A stretch of DNA of 64,000 nucleotides from Microvirga massiliensis. Lineage in GTDB: Bacteria > Pseudomonadota > Alphaproteobacteria > Rhizobiales > Beijerinckiaceae. The position numbers were made by a program, and so were the translations under genes. The DNA lies in the NCBI RefSeq assembly GCF_001006805.1, contig NZ_LN811354.1, positions 256,682 to 320,681 on the forward strand, given 5' to 3'. Positions 18,757-26,688 of this stretch are shown piece by piece (position 1 is the first letter of the stretch; every line of letters starts with the position of its first letter). Under the pieces are notes generated by a model. That model made no database searches and was not told where the DNA came from. It was given only the letters and a program-made list of their open reading frames with translations.

Positions 18757-19940
18757 GCAAGGTTCCTGCGCGGGATCGACTCGCAGCCCTGGTGCTGGTC
18801 GCCCCGCTTGTTCTTTTCCTCGCGGTGTTCTTTCTGTGGCCCCTCTGGACGATGATAACGGCCGCTGTCGTCGATGACGGCGTCGGCAAGGTCTTTCCGA
18901 GAACGGCGGTTGCGATCCGGACCTGGACACCGGATGAACCGGTTCCGGCCAAGGTCCGGCAGGCCCTGGTGACCGACCTCCGCAATACCGAGGACCAGCA
19001 GGCTCTCGGCGAGGCAGTCCGGCGCCTGAACAGTGCCATCTCGGGGTTCAGGACCCTGATGTCCCGGACAACGTCCGCCATCCGGGAAGCACCGGAAGAG
19101 GCTGAGATCGACCTTGCAGGCGTCGACCCGCGCTGGGGCGAGCCGCGGTTCTGGCTCGCGCTCAAGGACGCGATGCCGCCCTATACGGATCGCTTCCTCC
19201 TCGCTGCCGTCGATCTGAAGCGCGATTCCAGCGGGAACATCGTTCCGGAATCGCCCGAGATCGCGACGAACCGGCTGATCATGGGCCGGACTTTCCTGGT
19301 CTCGGCCCTCGTGACCTTCGTCTGTGCCGCGATCGGGCTGCCCTACGCGATGCTCGCGGCGGCGGTGACGGGGTGGAAGCGCAACATGCTCTTGCTCGCC
19401 GTGCTGCTCCCCCTTTGGACATCGTTGCTCGTGCGCACGGCCGCGTGGTTCATCCTCCTGCAGAACGAGGGGCTCATCAATCGATCGCTGCAGTGGCTCG
19501 GCCTCATCGACGCGCCGTTGCCGCTGATCTTCAATCGGACCGGCGTGGTGATTGCGATGAGCCACGTGCTGCTTCCGTTCATGGTCCTGCCGATCTACAG
19601 CGTGCTGATCGGCATTCCGCGGAACCTCATGCCGGCCGCCGCTTCGATGGGGGCAGGGCCGTTGCGGGCGTTCTGGCGCGTGCTCCTGCCCCTGAGCTTG
19701 CCGGGCCTTCTGTCCGGCTGCCTTCTCGTCTTCATGGTGGCGATCGGGTACTACATCACGCCGGCCTTGGTCGGTGGCGCAAACGACCAGATGATAAGCT
19801 CCATCATCGCGTTCTATGCATTGAGCACCGCAAACTGGAACATGGCCGGTGCGCTCGGGCTGATCCTGCTCCTCGTGACGATCGCGCTCTATCTCGTCTA
19901 CGGCCGGCTCTCGACGTCGCGCCAGCTGCCGGGAGTATGA
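18753..19940 (+). CDS. Spermidine/putrescine-type ABC transporter permease (PotB-like) with a large periplasmic insertion
   Basis: A 395-residue permease, about 100 residues longer than ordinary PotB. The first membrane segment (LAALVLVAPLVLFLAVFFLWPLW) is followed by about 130 mostly hydrophilic residues (roughly 35-165) rich in charged and helical sequence, before TM2 at about 172 (TFLVSALVTFVCAAIGLPYAML). The rest is canonical, including the EAA loop (PAAASMGAGPLRAFWRVLLPLS). It overlaps the ATPase gene by four bases. Confidence 0.92.
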   Translation: MSKVPARDRLAALVLVAPLVLFLAVFFLWPLWTMITAAVVDDGVGKVFPRTAVAIRTWTPDEPVPAKVRQALVTDLRNTEDQQALGEAVRRLNSAISGFRTLMSRTTSAIREAPEEAEIDLAGVDPRWGEPRFWLALKDAMPPYTDRFLLAAVDLKRDSSGNIVPESPEIATNRLIMGRTFLVSALVTFVCAAIGLPYAMLAAAVTGWKRNMLLLAVLLPLWTSLLVRTAAWFILLQNEGLINRSLQWLGLIDAPLPLIFNRTGVVIAMSHVLLPFMVLPIYSVLIGIPRNLMPAAASMGAGPLRAFWRVLLPLSLPGLLSGCLLVFMVAIGYYITPALVGGANDQMISSIIAFYALSTANWNMAGALGLILLLVTIALYLVYGRLSTSRQLPGV

Positions 19941-19944
19941 GCTC

Positions 19945-20742
19945 GTGCTGCGCGTCGCTCAGGTAATCTTCGGACTGGCGGTCGTCTTCTTCCTCCTGAT
20001 GCCGATCGTGGCGATCCTGCCGCTGGCCTTTACGTCGAGCGTGTTTCTGACGTATCCGATTGAGGCGTACTCGACCCGGTGGTTCGAAGAGTTGGTGACG
20101 GCCGATGTCTGGCGCCTATCGATCTTCAACAGCATCGTGATCGGAACGGGAGCGACCGTGCTGTCGGCGGTGCTCGGAACGCTGGCCGCCCTGGGCCTTC
20201 GCGGGCGTGCATTGCCGTTGACCGGTTTGCTTCGGACGTTGTTTCTGCTCCCCATGGTCGTTCCAGCCGTCGTGCTCGGCGTCGGCATGCAGATCTTCCT
20301 GGCCCGGCTCGGCCTCGCGAGTTCCTATCCGGGCGTGATCATCGCCCATTCGGTGCTTTGCATTCCGTTCGTCATCGTCAGTGTCTCGGCGGCGCTCCAG
20401 GGCATCGATCCCTCCGTCGAACGTGCTGCAGGCAGCCTCGGCGCCTCGCCGGCGACCGTATTCCGACGCGTAACGCTTCCTCTCGCTATGCCGGGTGTGG
20501 TCTCCGGGGCTGTGTTCGCCTTTGCGACATCGCTGGATGAGGTCGTCATCACTCTGTTCGTCGCCGGCCCGAACCAGAGGACCCTGGCGCGTCAGATGTT
20601 TTCGAACATTCGGGAAAACATCAGCCCGACCGTCGCCGCCGCCGCGCTGCTCCTGATCATCGGAACACTCTGCCTCGCGGGCCTCGCCGCCCTGCTGCGG
20701 TCACGCGAGAAGCGGAACGAGGTTCAAGTGGCCGCACCGTGA
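19945..20742 (+). CDS. Spermidine/putrescine-type ABC transporter permease (PotC-like)
   Basis: A 265-residue permease that starts with GTG at 19945, four bases after the PotB-like stop; the ATG overlapping that stop is in another frame. There are six membrane segments, the first VIFGLAVVFFLLMPIVAILPLAF. The EAA loop is RAAGSLGASPATVFRRVTLPLA near residues 155-176, and the family motif FATSLDEVVITLFVAGP follows. It ends the polyamine-like importer operon. Confidence 0.93.
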   Translation: MLRVAQVIFGLAVVFFLLMPIVAILPLAFTSSVFLTYPIEAYSTRWFEELVTADVWRLSIFNSIVIGTGATVLSAVLGTLAALGLRGRALPLTGLLRTLFLLPMVVPAVVLGVGMQIFLARLGLASSYPGVIIAHSVLCIPFVIVSVSAALQGIDPSVERAAGSLGASPATVFRRVTLPLAMPGVVSGAVFAFATSLDEVVITLFVAGPNQRTLARQMFSNIRENISPTVAAAALLLIIGTLCLAGLAALLRSREKRNEVQVAAP

Positions 20743-20800
20743 ATGGATTCGCGTGAGGCTTGGGGCGGGCGAAGGTATCCAGTCCGTCCCGCCACACCTC

Positions 20801-21071
20801 CGTCCTCGCGAGCCGCAGGCGAAGCAATCCAGTCTTTCAACCGTAGTGCACCTGGATTGCTTCACTTCGTTCGCAATGACGCAAAGGGCGTGAGAGCGCG
20901 AGAAGCAACACCGGAAACGGAATGACGCCGGACCCACTGCCGTCCTTGCGAGCGGGAGACGTGATGCGCTGCCCGTTCCGTTGCACTCCCGTCCTTGCGG
21001 GCCGCAGGCGCGATGCACTGCCCTTTCCGCCCCACCTCCGTCATTGCGAGCCGCAGGCGAAGCAATCTACC
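20801..21071. repeat. Cluster of REP-like palindromic units
   Basis: At least four related units occur between convergent genes. Unit 1 is a full dyad: the arm at 20801-20832 and its inverted partner at 20852-20881 share CTGGATTGCTTC exactly. Units at 20941-20974, 20991-21023 and 21040-21070 repeat the pattern cgtc(c/a)ttgcg(a/g)gc…g(a/c)(a/g)gca. Two more occur at 44825-44908. This is the REP-like sequence common in intergenic DNA of Hyphomicrobiales. The 379-base gap holds nothing else I recognise. Confidence 0.8.
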
Positions 21072-21121
21072 CCTGGACGGATGCGCTCCTGAATCGCTTC
21101 GCTCCGCACATGGCAGCCGGC

Positions 21122-21733
21122 TCAATCTCTCGAGACAACCTGCCCGTTGGCGTCGATCTTGATCTCCTGTGACCGCTCGGCGGTTGCGACCTCGATCTCG
21201 TAGACGATCGCGTCATTCTCGCGGCCGACCTCCGCCTCGACCGCCTTGCCGCCTGCGATTCTCTGCTCCGCCATTGTGATGGCATCCTTCAGAGACGTCC
21301 GGGCATTCTGGAAGTCAGCCGGCTTCAGGCGGGTGAAATAACGCTCGAATGGTTGGTTCTCGCTCTTGATGACCGTCCCGGAATTAGCGTCGACCTTGTG
21401 CTCGACCAGCTTGCCGTCGCTCTGGACGACCTTGATCTCGTAATGAGCCGGATCGTTGCGATCCTGTTCTTCGAACTCTGCACTGATCGCACGCCCCTGG
21501 CCCTGCTGTTCAGCGGTCGCGATTGCCTGAGAGAGAGGCACCTTCACGGACTGAATGGCCTGGAACTCGGACGAGCCGCGGTTCGCGCGTTGATCGACGG
21601 TGCTTCCGGCTGGAGCAGGGGTGGTTGCTCCCGACGCGGGCGGAGCACTGGTGGCCTGTGCCATGGCCAGAGCGGTTGTGAGCGCCAGTGCGGTGCCGGT
21701 GAGGATCACATGATTCAACATAGGGTTTCGCAT
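21122..21733 (-). CDS. Secreted protein with two PepSY domains
   Basis: A 203-residue protein with a Sec signal peptide (MLNHVILTGTALALTTALAMAQA) and a Ser/Pro/Ala linker. Two PepSY-like repeats follow, at about 60-125 (VPLSQAIATAEQQGQGRAIS…HYEIKVVQSDGKLVEHKVDANSGTVI) and 140-203 (TSLKDAITMAEQRIAGGKAVEAEV…VYEIEVATAERSQEIKIDANGQVV). PepSY modules are thought to bind or inhibit peptidases, or act in envelope stress; that is family knowledge. Met5 is an alternative start. The gene opens the stress-protein region and converges on the PotC-type gene. Confidence 0.85.
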   Translation of the reverse strand: MRNPMLNHVILTGTALALTTALAMAQATSAPPASGATTPAPAGSTVDQRANRGSSEFQAIQSVKVPLSQAIATAEQQGQGRAISAEFEEQDRNDPAHYEIKVVQSDGKLVEHKVDANSGTVIKSENQPFERYFTRLKPADFQNARTSLKDAITMAEQRIAGGKAVEAEVGRENDAIVYEIEVATAERSQEIKIDANGQVVSRD

Positions 21734-21937
21734 TTCCGATCGTTGTGGATGACACAGCCCGACAACGCGTTCCCGGCTAAGGTGTTTCCACGCCAGGGTG
21801 CTTTTTGCTCGTGACTTGGGTGCGCATTGCGGATCGAGCGAAGCGAATGGGCTCCAGATTTCTCCAGAGCCCGTGATTGCCTGCTGGACTCGAGTGGATC
21901 AGAAGTCCGCATCGCGCCTGGACTTCGAGGCAGGGCC

Positions 21938-22477
21938 TCATGCTGCGAGTGCTGTTTCGGCTTCCTCGAAGCGAGTTGCAAGAGCGGCTGGGGCCGAGGG
22001 GTGCGGATGCCACTCGTCTCCGAGCTGCAGCAGTGCGGTCTTGACCTCATCGAGGCGCGAGGCCGATTCTCCGATCATGCCTTCGCCCTGTGCGATTTCG
22101 ACCAGGTATTCATCCCAGGCCCAGCGCCAAAGGATCTCGCGCTTGCAATAATGCGAGAGCAGTGGATCGCGCACAACGTCTTCAGGCGTCCGGAACACGG
22201 ATGCAGGGCTGACAAGAGCCTGTTCAAGATCGTGCACCATCGGAAGGGTGCGTCGACTGTAAGAGGTTCGTGCGCTCTCCAGCCGGATGATATCCCCAGC
22301 TGCATTCGATGGAACGTCGGGCAACTCGCTCGGTTCATGTCGCCGCCGTGCCGATTTCACGTGCACCGTGCGGTGTACACGCCAACAGATGCGGGCCTCG
22401 ACGCCGTTCAGCCACTGCGGGCTGGCGATATCCCGGGGAGGTCCGTTGTGGCCGATACCAATCAGATGCTCCTGCAT
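21938..22477 (-). CDS. Uncharacterised protein of the heat-shock operon (paralogue 3)
   Basis: A 179-residue protein. ATG 22477 has TGGAGGG upstream; the longer open frame overlaps the previous gene. The N-terminus MQEHLIGIGHNGPP is a motif I recall from many Hyphomicrobiales hypothetical proteins. The C-terminal half (about 105-170) reads VFRTPEDVVRDPLLS…KREILWRWAWDE and then SRLDEVKTALLQLG. It matches the pattern in the genes at 22859-23263 and 23288-23665: F..P..V, L….KR.IL..WA.D, …V..AL..L. It is the last gene of the six-gene leftward operon headed by hsp20. Function unknown. Confidence 0.8.
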   Translation of the reverse strand: MQEHLIGIGHNGPPRDIASPQWLNGVEARICWRVHRTVHVKSARRRHEPSELPDVPSNAAGDIIRLESARTSYSRRTLPMVHDLEQALVSPASVFRTPEDVVRDPLLSHYCKREILWRWAWDEYLVEIAQGEGMIGESASRLDEVKTALLQLGDEWHPHPSAPAALATRFEEAETALAA

Positions 22478-22500
22478 TTTACCCTCCAGGCTTTCTCCTT

Positions 22501-22842
22501 TCATGGGGCTGCCGTATTGGCCCAAAGAACGATACCAAGACTCAGCGTCCACGACCACGCTGCCTCGTCCCACGCGGTCAGATGCCGGTCGAGCGGGTGC
22601 TCGCGCCGCATGAGGGCGACCAATGCGGCTGCAAGGCCTGCTGCGAACAGAAGACCGGCAAAGGCGAGCGGCAGTTGCTTAGCCGGACCGAGACTTGCGA
22701 AGCACAGACAAAAGGCGACGGCTGCAAGCCAGCGCTGCGTGATCTCGCGATTGATTGCGTCGGCGCGTCGGGGCTCATGCCGAGTCGCCGGAGCCAGCCA
22801 GAACCGGCGGTCCCACCAGTCGTTCGGATCGAAGACTGCCAT
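22501..22842 (-). CDS. Small membrane protein of the heat-shock operon
   Basis: A 113-residue protein starting MAVFDPNDWWDRRFWLAP. It has two or three hydrophobic segments: about 36-50 (WLAAVAFCLCFASLG), 56-74 (LPLAFAGLLFAAGLAAALVAL) and 92-108 (AWSWTLSLGIVLWANTA), separated by an Arg/His-rich loop. It lies 16 bases after one unknown paralogue and 23 before the next. The longer frame upstream would overlap the preceding gene and lacks a ribosome site. I do not recognise a family. Confidence 0.7.
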   Translation of the reverse strand: MAVFDPNDWWDRRFWLAPATRHEPRRADAINREITQRWLAAVAFCLCFASLGPAKQLPLAFAGLLFAAGLAAALVALMRREHPLDRHLTAWDEAAWSWTLSLGIVLWANTAAP

Positions 22843-22858
22843 GACGCTAGATTCCCGG

Positions 22859-23263
22859 TTACCTACGCACGAACCTAGGCCGCCGGACTCCCCGCCTTCG
22901 CGGGTCTGACGTGAGCCAGCGGACGGTACCGGCGCGAGATCCCTGTCCGGCAATGGGCCTCGGCCTTCGCGGCTGCGCAAATGCGGATCTCACCTCCTCG
23001 ACATCGAGCCTGCGCAGGGCTGCCAAGATTTCGTCAAGTGGCACTTGGCGGCCCGGTTGACCCGGACAGTAACGCAGGGCCGGAGCGGACTCGACGGCCC
23101 ACACGTCCGATGCCCACCCGGCGAGATAGGCCCGCTTGTCCTCGCGCGTCAGATCGCGCGCGGCGAGCACTGCGTCGGGATGCGAGAATGTAAGACTCAG
23201 TCCCACTGAAACGGGAGGCGGAAGCGATACTTCCGTTGGAAGCGAAGTGACATGATGCTCCAT
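22859..23263 (-). CDS. Uncharacterised protein of the heat-shock operon (paralogue 2)
   Basis: A 134-residue protein. The ATG at 23263 or the GTG one codon earlier could start it; GGAG lies upstream of both. Residues 25-90 carry the shared domain: FSHPDAVLAARDLTREDKRAYLAGWASDVWAVESAPALR and then VPLDEILAALRRLD. This is the clearest version of the motif, and I have seen 'L…KRA.LA.WASDA.AVE..PALR' in many alphaproteobacterial hypothetical proteins. The Arg/Pro-rich tail (from about 95) looks disordered. Function unknown; context suggests a heat or stress role. Confidence 0.8.
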   Translation of the reverse strand: MEHHVTSLPTEVSLPPPVSVGLSLTFSHPDAVLAARDLTREDKRAYLAGWASDVWAVESAPALRYCPGQPGRQVPLDEILAALRRLDVEEVRSAFAQPRRPRPIAGQGSRAGTVRWLTSDPRRRGVRRPRFVRR

Positions 23264-23287
23264 CACAGCGTTTCTCCCTCACGCAGG

Positions 23288-23665
23288 CTACTGACACGAC
23301 CGTTGCCGCGCCCGCCCTGCGTGCCCCGCCCGAATGGTCTTCGTCGCCGAGAGGTATTCGCCGGCAGCCGCCGCATCGAAATGCGAAAGTGCGTCGATAA
23401 CCGCATCGATGCGGGATCGAACCTGCAATTCTGGAGCGACGCGGGATGCAACCTGCTCTGCCACGAGCTCGTCGCGGGCCCAGGACAAGAGAATTGTGCG
23501 CTTCTCCTCGCTGCCGAACCAGGGATGCTCAACAACCTCGAACGGGTGGGCGAAAACATGACCAGGATCGATCAGGGCATCGACGAAGCTCGGAAGGGCA
23601 TGCCCTTCGCAATCGATCCCTACAGGCTGATATCCTATCGTGCTGTTGCTTGAAATTTGCTCCAT
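23288..23665 (-). CDS. Uncharacterised protein of the heat-shock operon (paralogue 1)
   Basis: A 125-residue protein with a strong ribosome site (GGGAGG 6-7 bases before ATG 23665). Residues 35-98 match the domain of the two following unknown genes: HVFAHPFEVVEHPWFGSEEKRTILLSWARDELVAE and then RIDAVIDALSHFD. The tail is basic and probably disordered. It begins 75 bases after the Hsp20 gene at 23741-24259 and ends 24 bases before the next gene, so it is very likely cotranscribed with the chaperones. Confidence 0.8.
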   Translation of the reverse strand: MEQISSNSTIGYQPVGIDCEGHALPSFVDALIDPGHVFAHPFEVVEHPWFGSEEKRTILLSWARDELVAEQVASRVAPELQVRSRIDAVIDALSHFDAAAAGEYLSATKTIRAGHAGRARQRSCQ

Positions 23666-23740
23666 ATCGTACCTCCCTCATGGGGTGAGCGAAGGCTCCG
23701 GGCAGCCATGGCCGGCCTGCCCGGAGCTGCTATAAGGTCT

Positions 23741-24259
23741 TCAGTGCTTCGTGTTCTTGCTCTTCCCGGTGATTGAAATGCGCTTCATACGCGTGTTGGC
23801 ATTCGGCGACTTCGGCAAGGTGACGGTGAGCACACCGTTTTCGAACGACGCTTCCGCCTTGTCCTCTTCGACTTCGAATGGCAGCGGAATGTGGCGCTCG
23901 AAATGGCCATAATAGCGCTCGCTGAAGCCACGCTCCCTGTCCTCGGTCTCGGCCTTCTTCTGGCCGCGTATGGTCAGGACGTCGTCGCTGACGAGTACTT
24001 CGACGTCCTTCTCATCAAGGCCCGGCAGTTCCGCCGAAATCCGGGCTTCGTTGTCGGACGCTGTGACCTCGACATTCGGCCAAGCCGGTATGCGCCCGAA
24101 CAGGGACGGGACGCTCTCGAACTGGTTGAACATATCGTCGAACAGCCGGTTCATCTCGCGATGAAGAGTCATGAAGGGGCTGGCAGCCCCGGAGCGCAGC
24201 GAACCGGGGATCGAGGATCGCTCGTTGCGGCCCCACGGAATGAGATCTCGCATATTCAT
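23741..24259 (-). CDS. Small heat-shock protein, Hsp20 family
   Basis: A 172-residue Hsp20 with AAAGGAGG 5 bases before ATG 24259. The alpha-crystallin domain runs from about residue 62 (WPNVEVTASDNEARISAELPGLDEKDVEVLVSDDVLTIRG) to 155 and includes ENGVLTVTLPK. The N-terminal region (ITLHREMNRLFDDMFNQF-like) matches the class with MxRLFDDMF. It is an ATP-independent holdase that keeps unfolding proteins soluble. It is the second gene of the operon, 87 bases after the other Hsp20; a small dyad (CGGTGTC/GACACCG) lies in that gap. Confidence 0.95.
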   Translation of the reverse strand: MNMRDLIPWGRNERSSIPGSLRSGAASPFMTLHREMNRLFDDMFNQFESVPSLFGRIPAWPNVEVTASDNEARISAELPGLDEKDVEVLVSDDVLTIRGQKKAETEDRERGFSERYYGHFERHIPLPFEVEEDKAEASFENGVLTVTLPKSPNANTRMKRISITGKSKNTKH

Positions 24260-24346
24260 CGATACCTCCTTTCAGTCGGATCGAGCCAAGCACTCGGTGT
24301 CAGGCTGTCGAGCCCGACACCGTCGCGACGGTTCGCCCCTTGCGCC

Positions 24347-24835
24347 TCAGGCGGCTTCTCGGGGTGCTTCGTGCTCGATCTGCTTGGCGCTGTCCTGCCT
24401 GAGCGCGGCCGACCCGGATCTAATCTCGATCCGGCGGGGCCTCAGTTCCTCGGGAATCTCGCGCTTCAGGTCGACAGTCAGGAGACCGTTCTCCAGCTTG
24501 GCGCCCGTGACTTTCACATAGTCGGCCAGGCTGAACGTCTGCTTGAAGGCGCGAGTCGCGATGCCGCGATGCAGGATCTGCGTGCCTTCCGGCTCGGGAT
24601 GCTTCTGGCCTGTGACGACGAGCGCCGATTCGTGCTGGGTAAGTTCGATCTCGTCGGAGCCGAAGCCCGCCACTGCCATCGTGATGCGGTACTGGTCGTC
24701 GCCCAGCTTCTCAATGTTGTAGGGCGGCCAGTTCGTCATCGGCTCGACGCGCGCGGCGGCATCGAGCATGTCGAACAGACGGTCGAAGCCGACCGTCGAC
24801 CGATACAGGGGGGAGAAGTCGAAAGCCGTTCTCAT
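24347..24835 (-). CDS. Small heat-shock protein, Hsp20 family (IbpA-like)
   Basis: A 162-residue IbpA-type Hsp20 starting MRTAFDFSPLYRSTVGFDRLFDML at ATG 24835, seven bases after GGAGGA. The alpha-crystallin domain (about 35-140) includes YNIEKLGDDQYRITMAVAGFGSDEIELT and ENGLLTVDLKREIPEELRPRRIEI. It differs clearly from the Hsp20 downstream, so the two are different classes that may form mixed oligomers. Its leader carries a RpoH-like promoter and a ROSE-like hairpin. A degraded relative lies at 33550-33975. Confidence 0.95.
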   Translation of the reverse strand: MRTAFDFSPLYRSTVGFDRLFDMLDAAARVEPMTNWPPYNIEKLGDDQYRITMAVAGFGSDEIELTQHESALVVTGQKHPEPEGTQILHRGIATRAFKQTFSLADYVKVTGAKLENGLLTVDLKREIPEELRPRRIEIRSGSAALRQDSAKQIEHEAPREAA

Positions 24836-24920
24836 AGCCACATCCTCCATAGAGCAACATGGATACAAGCGACGCCGGACACCTGCCGGCGCCCGATGCC
24901 AAGCTCGACAGGAGCCTTGG
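24836..24920 (-). promoter_or_regulatory. Probable ROSE-type RNA thermometer in the hsp20 leader
   Basis: The leader of about 85 bases ends with TTGCT (24853-24857 reversed), a short turn, ATGGAGGA (Shine-Dalgarno, 24843-24848) and then the start codon. ROSE elements of Hyphomicrobiales hsp20 genes have this U(U/C)GCU opposite the AGGAG. A GC-rich upstream dyad (GCGCCGGCAGG…TCCGGCG, near 24876-24894) would form the supporting stem. Heat would melt the last helix and free the ribosome site. Sequence match is seen; folding is inferred. Confidence 0.65.
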
Positions 24921-24927
24921 CGGATTT

Positions 24928-24957
24928 GAGTTAGGAACGGCCTCGTCAGGCGTCAAG
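24928..24957 (-). promoter_or_regulatory. RpoH (sigma-32)-like promoter of the hsp20 operon
   Basis: On the reverse strand CTTGAC (24952-24957) is followed after exactly 17 bases by CTAACTC (24928-24934), close to the alphaproteobacterial RpoH consensus. It lies about 95 bases before the hsp20 start. The same arrangement, CTTGAC-17-CCAACTC, precedes the hsp20 pseudogene near 34069-34098. Confidence 0.65.
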
Positions 24958-24959
24958 AC

Positions 24960-25278
24960 CCTACGCACAGCGTGTCGAAGGGCCCGTGTCCGATTATCGT
25001 TCTGGACGTTGTGACGAGTCTGGCGTGGCGTGGCAGTTCACCCTGCTACGCCCGAGAGATGCGTTTCGGCTCCTCGGCAGGAAGACAGGAACTGGCTCGT
25101 TGCCGGTTGAAATGCCCTGCCGGGAGCACAGTCCGGCAGGGCAGTAGCAGTTGGCGTCCTTTTCGATGCGCACCGACGTGGCGCCCGAGAGGCGCTGCTT
25201 ACCGTTTCAGTCCCTCGAGGAAGAGCGACGGCACCGGTCAGACCGGCGCTCGAGCGGCCGGGCGGGGCGGAGCAGGTC
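24960..25278. other. Intergenic region with a stem-loop, no gene seen
   Basis: About 320 bases between the hsp20 promoter and the glycosyltransferase remnant. A perfect 10-base inverted repeat, gccctgccgg (25114-25123) and ccggcagggc (25133-25142), may terminate the leftward glycosyltransferase transcript. Nothing else is recognisable. Confidence 0.55.
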
Positions 25279-26437
25279 TCAGACCGCATCGTGAAGTGGC
25301 GCTACCTTTCCAGTTGCGACGCTCAGATTCGCGGCGGCGAGACGAGAGCCGGTAAGCGCTGGATGCATCCGGTTTGCCGCGGCCTTGCGCAGATATCCGC
25401 TCTCGCGCTGTACGCCGGGAAGGCTGCGGTAGATGTCCAGGTAATCGGCCGCCATGCGCTCCACAGTGAAACGGCGCTCGAAGCAGCGGCGGACTTCGCC
25501 CCGGCTCAGCTTTTCGATATCGCGGACCGCACGGGCGGCTTCCTCGACGCTGTCGACGATGAACCCGGATATGCCATCCTCGATCACCTCCGGAACGGAG
25601 CCGCGGCCGAACGCGATCACGGGCGTGCCGCAGGCCATCGCCTCGATCATGACGAGACCGAAGGGTTCGGGCCAATCCACCGGGAAGAGGAGCGCTGCTG
25701 CATTTCCGAGGAATTCGGCCTTGTCGTGCTCGTCGATCTCTCCGACGAATTCCACGTGCGGATGAGTATCCACCAGAGGCTTGATCACGTCGTCCCAGTA
25801 GGTCTGGTCAGCCTTGTCGACCTTCGCGGCAATCCGGAGCGGCATTCCGGTTCGCGCCGCGATCTCGATTGCCGGTCGGGGCGCTTCTCGGGCGAGATCC
25901 GGCCCAGGAAGGCAAGATAATTGCCGGAAGCAACCGGATGGAACGGCAGCAGATTCTTCGGAAGCCCGTGATGGACGGTACCCAGCCAATTTACACCCGG
26001 AAGCGGCTTCCGTTGATCATCCGAAATGGATGCCAGGGGAATTTCGGAGAACATCCGGTAGAGGGAACCAGGTCCACGAGATCGAGGCGGCCATGAGTCG
26101 TGGTCAGAGTCCGGTCCGCGATGTCGCGGATCATGGGGAAGTGTAGGAAGTCGATGTGGAAGTGGATAACATCGAACTCGTCGGCACGCCTTCGTACCTG
26201 ATCGAGCATCAGGATGTTGTAAGGCATCGGATCTTTGACGGCCGGATTGAGTCGGAGTGCCACGTCACAGCAGCGTACGAGTTCCGCCTTCGTGATGGAA
26301 TCTCCCGAGGCGAACAGAGTGACGTCGTGGCCTTGCCTGACAAGTTCCTCGGTCAGGTAGGAGACGATCCGCTCGGTTCCTCCGTAGAGCTTGGGTGGCA
26401 CACGTTCCGCCAAAGGCGCCACTTGGGCGATCTTCAT
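25279..26437 (-). pseudogene. Family 4 glycosyltransferase with two frameshifts
   Basis: The reading starts well: AGGAGG 7 bases before ATG 26437, then MKIAQVAPLAERVPPKLYGGTERIVSYL, a GT4 donor-fold N-terminus. Near 26063-26065 a base is missing in a short G run, so LVP-LYR continues in another frame as MFSEIPLASISDDQRK…VNWLGTVHHGLP…YLAFLGRISPEKRPDR. Near 25872 another base is missing, and the third frame continues AIEIAARTGMPLRIAAKV…EPFGLVMIEAMACGTPVIAFGRGS to the stop. Together the pieces make a normal protein of about 385 residues. The intact enzyme would transfer sugars from nucleotide donors. Each lesion is a single base in or beside a homopolymer, so sequencing error is possible. Confidence 0.85.
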
Positions 26438-26624
26438 CGCAAAACCTCCTCAAATGAGCGAAGCATCGACAATGAGATGGGCGCGGGTCCCGCGAGGCGG
26501 CCCGCGCGGCACAAGGCGCCCTCGAGATAGGTCGTGCGCTCAAGCTTGCAAGGGGGAACGCGGCTGGTGAGAGGGCGCGCGTCGGCAGAGCGGGACGCCT
26601 GCACGCCGGACGTCAGAACAGCGA

Positions 26625-26670
26625 CCGCCCGCGTCACGTTACTCTGGAAAGAGTAACGTGACGCGGGCGG
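26625..26670. terminator. Perfect 20-base inverted repeat downstream of degP
   Basis: Arms at 26625-26644 and 26651-26670 are perfect complements around a six-base loop (tggaaa). The hairpin lies 18 bases after the degP stop on the reverse strand. There is no T-run on either side, but stem length and position make it the likely end of the degP transcript. Confidence 0.7.
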
Positions 26671-26688
26671 CTGCAGCAGCACTGGAGA

